DNA of 6,106 nucleotides from Treponema sp. (GCA_031268125.1 JAIRXT010000064.1:1-6106), one strand, 5' to 3'; positions 1-6,106 are shown, counted from the stretch's first letter. A program made the numbers and translations. The notes: generated from the letters alone by a model not told the origin.

Positions 1-120
1 TTTATATTCTCTTTGGAAAAAATCAATAAAAAATTTTTGACCTTTTAATAATAATTCTATATTTGTATCTATTGCTGTATCTATTGCCTCAATCTTGTTT
101 TTAAGTAGAGAACTTGACAC
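1..120 (-). CDS. DUF262-family (GmrS/ParB-like nuclease fold) protein, N-terminal 40 codons only
   Basis: Seen: a frame open from GTG at 120 to position 1 and continuing off the left edge. A TAG lies upstream in frame (eight codons before the GTG) with no other start between. The GTG sits 5 nt after AGGAG. The peptide begins SSSLLKNKIEAID, and residues 26-40 contain GQKFFIDFFQREYK. Family knowledge: DUF262 proteins start with a pattern like F-x-I-P-x-[YF]-Q-R-x-Y-x-W, forming a ParB/sulfiredoxin-like nucleotide-binding module. They include GmrS of the GmrSD type IV restriction enzyme and many other defence-associated proteins. Here the match is F-I-D-F-F-Q-R-E-Y-K, and the expected Trp would be the next codon, outside the window. 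Inference: a cytoplasmic defence or DNA-modification-sensing protein. The catalytic or DGQQR-type motifs, any C-terminal DUF1524/HNH domain and partner genes are not visible, so the system cannot be named. GC is about 23%, far below the neighbouring gene, which suggests transfer. With 40 residues the family call is likely but not secure. Confidence 0.68.
   Translation of the reverse strand, partial: MSSSLLKNKIEAIDTAIDTNIELLLKGQKFFIDFFQREYK
64..87 (-). repeat. Perfect 12-bp tandem duplication inside the DUF262-like gene
   Basis: The 12-mer TGTATCTATTGC occurs twice without interruption (64-75 and 76-87). It is in frame and encodes the repeated tetrapeptide Ala-Ile-Asp-Thr in the N-terminal helix-like region before the FFQREYK motif. 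As a multiple of three it adds or removes four residues without breaking the frame. Confidence 0.85.
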
Positions 121-125
121 ATATA

Positions 126-133
126 CTCCTTTA
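126..133 (-). promoter_or_regulatory. Shine-Dalgarno sequence of the DUF262-like gene; decides a GTG start
   Basis: On the minus strand the bases read TAAAGGAG, leaving 5 nt before GTG at 120. An ATG at 122 overlaps the GTG by two bases but opens a frame that ends at TAG (81-83) after 13 codons. The GTG frame carries the DUF262-like motif and stays open, so GTG is chosen. Confidence 0.75.
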
Positions 134-146
134 TGTCCGTTCTAAC

Positions 147-198
147 ATTATATGGACTTACATCATATTATTTGGCCATAATTTACAGATAATGTCAA
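147..198 (-). promoter_or_regulatory. Candidate promoter elements for the DUF262-like gene
   Basis: On the minus strand there is a perfect TATAAT at 152-147, placed to start transcription near 140 and give a leader of about 20 nt carrying the AGGAG. Its -35 position (about 170-175) reads CCAAAT, a poor match. Further upstream is a perfect TTGACA at 198-193, but the nearest good -10 boxes downstream are AATAAT (172-167) and TAATAT (170-165), with spacers of 20 and 22 nt, longer than the usual 16-18. The promoter is therefore placed in this stretch without choosing one pair. Confidence 0.4.
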
Positions 199-313
199 GC
201 CCGTATGCCGCATAACGTTTTGTACATATCTTTCCCCTGTGATAAAGCTAAATTTGACCTACCCGGCGCTTTAACCGGAGCGTATTGAAAATAACGGGGG
301 CAGATTCTACATG

Positions 314-336
314 CGTTTCCCGGCCCAGGGGGAACG
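314..336 (+). repeat. Leader hairpin 1 (8-bp inverted repeat)
   Basis: CGTTTCCC (314-321) pairs with GGGGAACG (329-336), with one T-G wobble if transcribed and a 7-nt loop. It lies about 87 bases upstream of the alpha-2-macroglobulin start. No T-run follows, so it is not a standard terminator. Confidence 0.55.
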
Positions 337-339
337 TTG

Positions 340-369
340 CGGGTTAAGTTTAGCCCGAAATGCCGGGCT
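340..369 (+). repeat. Two overlapping, mutually exclusive inverted repeats in the leader
   Basis: Stem A joins CGGGTTA (340-346) with TAGCCCG (351-357; one T-G wobble, tight loop). Stem B joins AGCCCG (352-357) with CGGGCT (364-369) across a 6-nt loop. Both use the same CCCG strand, so only one can form at a time. Stem B is followed by TTCTT and a further small inverted repeat, TTCTT-GA-AAGAA (369-380). Whether this acts as a switch, is a palindromic repeat element, or is chance in GC-rich DNA cannot be settled from one copy. Confidence 0.45.
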
Positions 370-377
370 TCTTGAAA

Positions 378-390
378 GAACCGCCGGTTC
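378..390 (+). repeat. 13-bp near-perfect palindrome GAACCG-C-CGGTTC
   Basis: Two 6-bp arms flank a single central base, 33 bases before the alpha-2-macroglobulin ATG. The one-base centre suits a protein-binding dyad better than an RNA hairpin. As an operator it would lie in the transcribed leader or over the promoter, depending on an unmapped start. No regulator gene is visible. Confidence 0.45.
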
Positions 391-407
391 CTAATAGACT
401 AGAGGCT

Positions 408-418
408 GGAAGAGGGGG
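408..418 (+). promoter_or_regulatory. Ribosome binding site of the alpha-2-macroglobulin gene
   Basis: The purine-rich run GGAAGAGGGGG ends 4 nt before ATG at 423 and includes a Shine-Dalgarno-like GAGG. An in-frame ATG at 360 would add 21 residues. It has no comparable purine run upstream and lies in the loop of leader stem B, so 423 is preferred. Confidence 0.7.
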
Positions 419-422
419 CGTC

Positions 423-3400
423 ATGGCGGGAAAAAAGCAGCACAGGAACTGGTTTAAATTTTTTTTGGGGTCTTACACGCCGCCGGAATTTCTGGGGGTA
501 CTGTTCCGCTTTTTCTTTAAGGGCGGAATAATCAGGGCCCTTAAAAAACTGTTTTCCCCCGTAGGTACGTTGTACCGGACCCGCCTGCCCCTTTTTATTC
601 TTTTGTGCGGCGTCATTGTCGCGGCGGCCGGCGGGCTTTTCGGCTGGAACTTCTACCAGTCCCGCAAACCCAAACCCATCGTTGTCGAATACGGTACTGT
701 CCAAATTCCCGCAAACGGAACCGCCGATAAAGAGCCCCTGCCCTTTATTCTGGAATTCTACGGCTCCGTGGCGCCCCTGGAACTGGCGGGCAGGGACTTG
801 GACCCTGAAGCGGAGAATCCCCCCATCAGCATCAGCCCCCCTATAGCGGGGCAGTGGCGCTGGGAGCAGGACAATGTGCTGATGTTTACCGCCTCCGGGT
901 CCTGGGAAATAGGGCGGCAGTACACGGTAACTTTCGGCAGGGGGCTGTTTGTTTCCCATGTGGCCCCCGCCGCCAGGACCTGTTCTTTCAGTATCCCCGA
1001 CTTTTCCCTGAGTCTGGACGGCGGGGAATTCTATATTGACCCGGAAAACGCCTCCATTAAGCGGGTTACCGCCGTTGTTACGGCCAATTACCCCATAGAC
1101 CCCGTATCCCTGGAAAACGCCCTTGGCATTGAGCCAAAGTTGAACGCCGCTTCGGGACGGCTGGAAAAGCGGCCCTACGGTTTTTCGCTCAGTTACAACC
1201 GGGACCGTACCGAAGCCTATGTCGTCTCCGAGCCCGTGGGAACCCCCGCCCAGGAGACCGCTATGGTCATTTCCCTAAAAAGAGGGGTTAAGGCCGCGTC
1301 CGGCGGAGGAAGCGCTGCGGGGGCCTTTACCCTCAGCGTAAATGTCCCCGGTATGACCGGCTATGTGCAAATTCAGGGGGTCGCCCAGGAACTCGTCAAA
1401 AATGACGATCAGCGTTTCGATCAGGTGCTGATCTTTAATTCACGGGGAACCATCGAAGAAAAGGAACTAAGCAGGAATATCCAGGTGTGGGAACTCCCCG
1501 TTGACCGGCCGGAACTGCCGGGACTCAAGGCGCAGCAAGACTACCGCTGGTCTTCCCCCGGCGACATGGTCCCGGAGGTGCTGGCTCTGGGACGGCGTAT
1601 CGAACTTGAGCCGGTTCCGGGGCAGAACCGGTACAACGCAATGAACGCCTATAAATTCTCCGCCGCCCCCGGCCGCTATATCTACATAAAATTGGACAAC
1701 CGGGCCCGGTTCTACGGCGATTATTACCTCAACAGCCCCTATGAGACGATCATGCAGGTAAAGTCCTACCCCCGGGAACTGGCAATTCTGTCGGAGGGGA
1801 GCATCCTTTCCTTTTCCGGGGACAAGCGGCTGGCCCTGTTTACCCGGGGGATTGCGGAGGTTCGCTACACTATCGGCAGGATTCGCCCCGACGACCTCAA
1901 CCACCTGGTTTCCCAGACACGGGGGGATGTGGCGGATGTTAGTTTTTCCTACAACTTCAACCAGAACAACATCTCCCAGGTATACGAGTTAAGCGAAAAC
2001 ATCCCCCTGGAAAGCGACCGGGATATCGCCTATTTTTCTTTTGATTTTTCCCGCTACCTGAACAATATCCCGGAACAGAATTTGCGGCACGGCCTCTTTG
2101 TTTTTAGCGCCCAGGGGGCCAATACCAGCGTATCGGACCGGCGGCTTATCATGGTCAGCGATCTGGGTTTCTTCGTAAAAACTAATACTGATAACAGCCG
2201 GGATCTCTTTGTCCAGTCCATTGCCACAGGTTTGCCGGTGGCGGACGCCCAGGTTCAGGTCCTGGGGCTCAACGGGAATCCCCTTATGAGCGCGGTTACC
2301 GGGGCGGACGGCCATGTCCGGTTCCCCGATCTTTCCGGTTATAAAAACGATGCGGCTCCCACGGTGTTCACCGTCCGCCGGGGGGACGACATGTCTTTTA
2401 TGCCTGTCAGAACTACGGGGCGGAATCTGGACTATTCTTCGTTTGATGTGGGGGGAATCCAGGGGGCGGACAGCCCCAACAGCCTGCGGGCTTTCCTGTT
2501 CAGCGACCGGGGACTCTACCGGCCCGGGGACCAGGTGTATATCGGTATGGCGGTAAAGAGCGGCGACTGGGCCCCCCGGCTGGAGGGGACCCCCCTGGAG
2601 TGTACCGTAACCGATCCCCGTGGCCAGGAAATTTACAACCGCCGCATCAGCCTTTCCGCCGACGGGGTGGAGGAGATAAGCTTCCGTACCCAGGACTGGT
2701 CCCCCACGGGAACCTACACCGCCAATGTCTACGTGATCCGCCCCCGTGATAACGGCCGGGAGGAAAGGATCTTCCTGGGTTCACAGACCGTCAAAGTAGA
2801 AGAATTCCTCCCCGATACCCTCCAGGTCAGTGCCGTCTTTGATCCCCTGCCCCGGGAAGGCTGGATTGCCCCGGGGGAACTCAAGGCCCTGGTGTCGGTA
2901 CGGAACCTTTTTGGTACAGCCGCGGCGGGGAACGAGGTCAAGGCCCAGATAAGCCTGTCCCCCGGTCATCAGTACTTCCGCCGTTACCGGGACTACCAGT
3001 TCCGGGACCCCTACCAGGCTCGTAACAGCTACCAGGAGTTCCTGGGGACGGTTAGCACCGGGGATGAAGGCCAGGCGGTTTTTACCTTGAATACCGCCAA
3101 ATTTGAAAAAGCAACGTACAGCCTTGCCTTTTACGCCGAGGCTTTTGAAAAGGGGAGCGGCCGCAATGTATCCGCGGAAACCCAGGTCTACGTGAGCCCC
3201 CTGCCCTATCTTATCGGTTACCGGGCGGATGGGAATCTGGGCTATATCCAGCGGGATACGGTGCGGAAACTTTCGTTTATTGCTGTCAATCCCCAGGTGG
3301 AACAGAGCGGTGTGGAGGACCTTGACCTGAGCCTGGTGGAGATTCGCTACGTCTCCGTCCTGGTGCGGCAGCCTAACGGGCTCTACAAATACCAGTCCGT

Positions 3401-6106
3401 GCGGAAAGACTTCCCCCAGTGGACCCGGAAAATCTCCATCCCCGCCGAGGGGCTGGACTATGAACTCCCCACCGGTACTCCCGGCGAATTCCGCCTGATT
3501 CTCAACGCCCCCGGCGCCTCCGGCGAGGCCGATGCCGCCGGCAATGCCGCTGGCATCGAATTCAACCGGATCGATTTTTCGGTGGCCGGCAGCGCCAACC
3601 TGCAGCGCAGCCTTACCCGTACCGCGGAACTGGAGATCACCCTGAACAAGGAAGATTTTAACCCCGGCGAGGAGATCGAAATCATGATTAAAGCCCCCTA
3701 CCGGGGGGCCGGGCTTATCACCATTGAGCGGGACAAGGTCTACGCCTACAAATGGTTCGGAACCGGCGGAGCATCGGAGGAGACTATCCTTACCAGCATC
3801 ACGGCTCCCCCGGATTTGGAAGGAAACGGCTATGTGAACATCCAGTTTGTCCGCGCCCAGTCTTCCCCGGAAATTTTCATGTCCCCCCTCAGCTATGGGG
3901 CGGTTCCCTTCTCCATGAGCCGGGAGAGCCGCACCAACCGGATTAACCTGGACATTCCCGCGGAGGCCAAGAGCGGGGAGGACTTTACCATCAAATATTC
4001 GGCCTCCAAGCCGGGGAAAATTGTCGTCTATGCAGTGGACGAAGGCATTCTCCAGCTTGCGGGCTATCAGACCCCGGACCCCCTGGGGTTCTTCTTCCGC
4101 AAGCGGGCCCTCCAGGTCCGTACCACCCAGATTCTGGACCTGGTTCTGCCCCCCTACGCCGTGGCCCAGTCCCTTGCCGCCACCGGGGGCGGGGCCGGTT
4201 ACGATGAGCTGGCCCGGAATCTGAACCCCTTTAAGCGGAGGCAGAACAAGCCCGTGGTCTACTGGTCGGGGATTCTTGACGCCGGCCCTGGGGAGCAGGA
4301 ACTGCATTACCCGGTGCCGGATTACTTCAACGGGACCCTGCGGGTCATGGCTGTGGCCGTGGCGGCGGATTCCGTAGGAGTTGCGGAAGACCGGGCGCTG
4401 CTGCGGAATACCTTTGTCCTCTCCCCCAACGGGCCCCTCAGCGCCGCGCCGGGGGATGAATTTGAACTTTCCCTTACGGTAACTAACTTGCAGCGCGGGG
4501 CAGGGGAGGGGGGCAAGGTGCGGCTTACGGCGGTTCCTTCCGCCCACCTCGTCATTACGGGGCAGACCGAATTTGACCTGGCAATCCCCGAAGGCAGGGA
4601 CCAGACCCTCAGCATACCCGTCATAGCCGCCGGCCCCCTGGGGGATGCGGAGATTCGCTTTACCGCGTCCAACGGTGCGGACAGCTCCGGTCTTGCCGCT
4701 TATATGAGCATACGGCCGGCGGTCCCCTACCGGGTGTCCCTGCAGTCCGGGGTCATCAGCAACCGCAGTGTGGAACTCACGGTAAACCGCCGGATTTACG
4801 AGGAATTCCATACCAGGGAATTCAACCTCTCGTATCTTCCCGTCGGGATGGCCAGGGGCCTCTCGTTCTACCTGAACAACTACCCCTACGGTTGTACCGA
4901 ACAGCTCGTCAGCGCTGCATTCCCCTTCCTCTACCCCCAGCTTATCAGGGACCTTGGTTATACCAAGCCCCAGGCAGAGGAAGGAATCGACCGGATCATC
5001 AGCATCATTCAGGCAAGGATGAAGGAGGACGGCAGCGTCGGCATGTGGACCAGCCGTTCCGAATCGGACCCCATGATTACCATCTACGCCTGCCACTTCC
5101 TTACGGAAGCCCGGAACGCCGGGTACTACGTGCCCCAAACTCTGCTAAACCAGCTCCTTGGTTCCCTGCGGGACATAGGGTCCTCCGATGAATCCGGCAG
5201 TCTTTACAGCCTGTCCAACCGGGCCTACGCCGTCTACGTGCTTACCCTGAACGAAATTGTTACCACCCCGCTGCTGGAATCCCTCAAGCGGGACATCGAC
5301 CGCCATAACAAGGAGGCGGAGACTGAACTTCCCGGCCTTTACCTGGCGGGAACCTACGCGTTGCTGCAAAAAAGCGCCGATGCCGCCTCGATTTTGGGCC
5401 GGATCAAGCGGAATCTGCGCCGGGACAGCTCCCTGCGTTACGTCGATTCCCTTTTGTACCAGGGGGTCTACCTCAATATCCTCTCCCGGCACTTCCCCCA
5501 GCGCCTGCGGGACATCTCCGAATCCCTGTTTCTGTCTATGGCGGAACGGCTGGAAAACCAGGATTACACCACTATCTCCGCCAACTTTGCCCTCATGGGG
5601 CTGGACGCCTACCTTAAAGCCGTTCCCCCGGTTGGCGAAAGCGTCGGGACCGGGGCCTTTACCGCCCGGGAGATCCTCCGGGACAGGCAGCAGCAGGAGC
5701 TGGCCGGTACGGGGACTACCCTGTTTACCGGTGTTTACAGCGCCGGGGCGGAGAAGATCCGCCTGGAAAACCGGGACCCTCTTAACCTGTTTTACCAGGT
5801 TACCACCGCAGGTTTTGACCAGGAACTTCCCGCGGCGGAATCGAAAAACGGCATCGAAGTCTACCGGGAATTCCTGGATGCCGGCGGCAATCCCCCCCAG
5901 TCCGTCAAGGCCGGGGATGAAATCACCGTGCGCCTTACGTTCCGCACCCTGAACAATCAGACCATCTACAATGTGGCCCTGGTAGACCTGTTCCCCGCCG
6001 GCCTGGAAGCGGATATCCCCTCCATCCGGGAGGCCGCCGCCCAGTCCCGCGGCTGGGCGCCCGGCTATGCCGACATCCGGGAGGACCGGCTGGTACTGTA
6101 CGGGAC
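423..6106 (+). CDS. Membrane-anchored bacterial alpha-2-macroglobulin (COG2373 'large extracellular alpha-helical protein'), 3'-truncated by the window edge
   Basis: Traps attacking proteases in the periplasm: bait cleavage exposes a thioester that binds the protease covalently (family knowledge). Seen: 1894 complete codons with no stop. Residues 1-54 are basic and aromatic-rich, 55-77 form one hydrophobic helix, and the rest is predicted periplasmic. Domains by motif: N-terminal MG-like (about 85-190, GQWRW at 143-147); bMG3 (about 577-665, VSDLGFF); MG2/A2M_N (about 685-790, SDRGLYRPGD at 694-703); further MG domains (790-1170); bait-region domain (about 1175-1235, VDEGIL at 1205-1210); Gly-rich linker (about 1250-1275); A2M (about 1276-1365, VVYWSG, PDYFNGTLRV); thioester domain (about 1440-1720) with PYGCTEQ, Cys1491 and Gln1494, and DGSVGMW at 1536-1542; MG10 start (from about 1813, DLFPAGLE at 1855-1862). 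E. coli YfhM has 1653 residues and CLEQ. YfhM is a lipoprotein, whereas no good lipobox is seen here (Cys62 follows LL inside the helix). Only the end of MG10 should be missing. Start choice rests on the GGAAGAGGGGG site. Family call is firm; domain edges are approximate. Confidence 0.95.
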   Translation, partial: MAGKKQHRNWFKFFLGSYTPPEFLGVLFRFFFKGGIIRALKKLFSPVGTLYRTRLPLFILLCGVIVAAAGGLFGWNFYQSRKPKPIVVEYGTVQIPANGTADKEPLPFILEFYGSVAPLELAGRDLDPEAENPPISISPPIAGQWRWEQDNVLMFTASGSWEIGRQYTVTFGRGLFVSHVAPAARTCSFSIPDFSLSLDGGEFYIDPENASIKRVTAVVTANYPIDPVSLENALGIEPKLNAASGRLEKRPYGFSLSYNRDRTEAYVVSEPVGTPAQETAMVISLKRGVKAASGGGSAAGAFTLSVNVPGMTGYVQIQGVAQELVKNDDQRFDQVLIFNSRGTIEEKELSRNIQVWELPVDRPELPGLKAQQDYRWSSPGDMVPEVLALGRRIELEPVPGQNRYNAMNAYKFSAAPGRYIYIKLDNRARFYGDYYLNSPYETIMQVKSYPRELAILSEGSILSFSGDKRLALFTRGIAEVRYTIGRIRPDDLNHLVSQTRGDVADVSFSYNFNQNNISQVYELSENIPLESDRDIAYFSFDFSRYLNNIPEQNLRHGLFVFSAQGANTSVSDRRLIMVSDLGFFVKTNTDNSRDLFVQSIATGLPVADAQVQVLGLNGNPLMSAVTGADGHVRFPDLSGYKNDAAPTVFTVRRGDDMSFMPVRTTGRNLDYSSFDVGGIQGADSPNSLRAFLFSDRGLYRPGDQVYIGMAVKSGDWAPRLEGTPLECTVTDPRGQEIYNRRISLSADGVEEISFRTQDWSPTGTYTANVYVIRPRDNGREERIFLGSQTVKVEEFLPDTLQVSAVFDPLPREGWIAPGELKALVSVRNLFGTAAAGNEVKAQISLSPGHQYFRRYRDYQFRDPYQARNSYQEFLGTVSTGDEGQAVFTLNTAKFEKATYSLAFYAEAFEKGSGRNVSAETQVYVSPLPYLIGYRADGNLGYIQRDTVRKLSFIAVNPQVEQSGVEDLDLSLVEIRYVSVLVRQPNGLYKYQSVRKDFPQWTRKISIPAEGLDYELPTGTPGEFRLILNAPGASGEADAAGNAAGIEFNRIDFSVAGSANLQRSLTRTAELEITLNKEDFNPGEEIEIMIKAPYRGAGLITIERDKVYAYKWFGTGGASEETILTSITAPPDLEGNGYVNIQFVRAQSSPEIFMSPLSYGAVPFSMSRESRTNRINLDIPAEAKSGEDFTIKYSASKPGKIVVYAVDEGILQLAGYQTPDPLGFFFRKRALQVRTTQILDLVLPPYAVAQSLAATGGGAGYDELARNLNPFKRRQNKPVVYWSGILDAGPGEQELHYPVPDYFNGTLRVMAVAVAADSVGVAEDRALLRNTFVLSPNGPLSAAPGDEFELSLTVTNLQRGAGEGGKVRLTAVPSAHLVITGQTEFDLAIPEGRDQTLSIPVIAAGPLGDAEIRFTASNGADSSGLAAYMSIRPAVPYRVSLQSGVISNRSVELTVNRRIYEEFHTREFNLSYLPVGMARGLSFYLNNYPYGCTEQLVSAAFPFLYPQLIRDLGYTKPQAEEGIDRIISIIQARMKEDGSVGMWTSRSESDPMITIYACHFLTEARNAGYYVPQTLLNQLLGSLRDIGSSDESGSLYSLSNRAYAVYVLTLNEIVTTPLLESLKRDIDRHNKEAETELPGLYLAGTYALLQKSADAASILGRIKRNLRRDSSLRYVDSLLYQGVYLNILSRHFPQRLRDISESLFLSMAERLENQDYTTISANFALMGLDAYLKAVPPVGESVGTGAFTAREILRDRQQQELAGTGTTLFTGVYSAGAEKIRLENRDPLNLFYQVTTAGFDQELPAAESKNGIEVYREFLDAGGNPPQSVKAGDEITVRLTFRTLNNQTIYNVALVDLFPAGLEADIPSIREAAAQSRGWAPGYADIREDRLVLYG
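3531..3554 (+). repeat. Imperfect 12-bp tandem repeat encoding an Ala/Gly loop
   Basis: GATGCCGCCGGC is followed directly by AATGCCGCTGGC (two differences), encoding DAAGNAAG at residues 1037-1044 of the alpha-2-macroglobulin. It lies in a Gly/Ala-rich stretch from about residue 1030 that looks like a flexible loop added between strands of an MG domain upstream of the bait-region domain. Confidence 0.6.

Larger units (their letters stand above)
121..422. other. Intergenic region between divergent genes, with a base-composition step
   Basis: No convincing gene lies here. The left part (to about 240) is AT-rich like the DUF262-like gene; GC over 1-240 is 70/240, or 29%. GC rises to 28/60 over 241-300 and 33/60 over 301-360. 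The AT-rich part contains short palindromes: TATGC-c-GCATA (204-214), AACGTT (214-219) and TGTACA (221-226). The GC-rich part contains the inverted repeats listed separately and a 27-codon ORF (311-394). No rho-independent terminator with a T-run was seen, as expected between divergent genes. I found no well-spaced sigma-70 promoter for the right-hand gene: TTGACC at 254-259 and TTGAAA at 285-290 both lack a good -10 box at 16-18 nt. Confidence 0.7.

Noticed and set aside
6..200. CRISPR array or tRNA in the AT-rich left part
   Set aside because: There is only one 12-bp tandem duplication, with no spaced direct repeats, and no tRNA T-loop or CCA-end pattern on either strand.
340..380. Rho-independent terminator
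   Set aside because: The hairpins are GC-rich, but none is followed by a run of T residues, and there is no upstream + strand gene to terminate.
360..422. Upstream in-frame ATG adding 21 residues to the alpha-2-macroglobulin
   Set aside because: No Shine-Dalgarno sequence precedes 360, and the added peptide is Pro/Gly-rich and reads through inverted-repeat DNA. The ATG at 423 has a good purine-rich site.
399..959. 186-codon minus-strand frame over the start of the alpha-2-macroglobulin gene
   Set aside because: It is antisense to the membrane anchor and first MG domain. No ribosome site or family resemblance was found.
2781..5138. 785-codon open frame on the minus strand
   Set aside because: It lies wholly antisense to the alpha-2-macroglobulin, whose + frame carries recognisable family motifs throughout. 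The minus translation is rich in Gly, Pro, Val and Arg with no recognisable domain, as expected from the complement of GC-rich codons.
5257..5952. 231-codon + strand frame overlapping the thioester domain
   Set aside because: It is an out-of-frame shadow rich in Pro, Ser, Arg and Trp, with no motif. The true frame encodes helical thioester-domain and MG10 sequence here.

Overview
This window holds two divergent, incomplete genes separated by a 302-base intergenic region. The right 93% (423 to the window end, + strand) is one uninterrupted reading frame of 1894 complete codons. It encodes a very large membrane-anchored bacterial alpha-2-macroglobulin (COG2373 type) and runs off the right edge close to its expected C-terminus. 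The left edge (1-120, - strand) holds the first 40 codons of an AT-rich gene whose N-terminus resembles DUF262 (GmrS/ParB-like) proteins, many of which belong to restriction or anti-phage systems.

Organism: a diderm bacterium is implied by the alpha-2-macroglobulin, a family that works in the periplasm and is absent from typical Gram-positive cells. The roughly 58% GC gene body, the codon style (many CCC, GGG, GCC, CTT) and the CTEQ thioester variant remind me of termite-gut Treponema or related spirochaetes. That is an impression, not a demonstration.

Layout: (1) 1-120, DUF262-like gene start, about 23% GC, GTG start with a strong Shine-Dalgarno sequence. (2) 121-240, AT-rich intergenic DNA with candidate promoter elements for the left gene. 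(3) 241-422, GC-rich leader packed with inverted repeats, two of which share a strand and exclude each other, followed by a purine-rich ribosome binding site. (4) 423-6106, the alpha-2-macroglobulin: cytoplasmic basic tail, one membrane helix, N-terminal MG-like domains, bMG3, MG2 (A2M_N), further MG domains, bait-region domain, A2M domain, thioester domain with the CTEQ motif, and the start of the C-terminal MG10 domain.

The two genes probably do not act together. The sharp base-composition step between them (29% GC over 1-240, about half over 241-360, higher in the gene) suggests that the left gene belongs to an acquired, perhaps defence-related, segment whose edge lies near 200-260. The alpha-2-macroglobulin is expected to guard the periplasm against foreign proteases, and in many bacteria it is paired with penicillin-binding protein 1C, which would lie beyond the right edge if present here.
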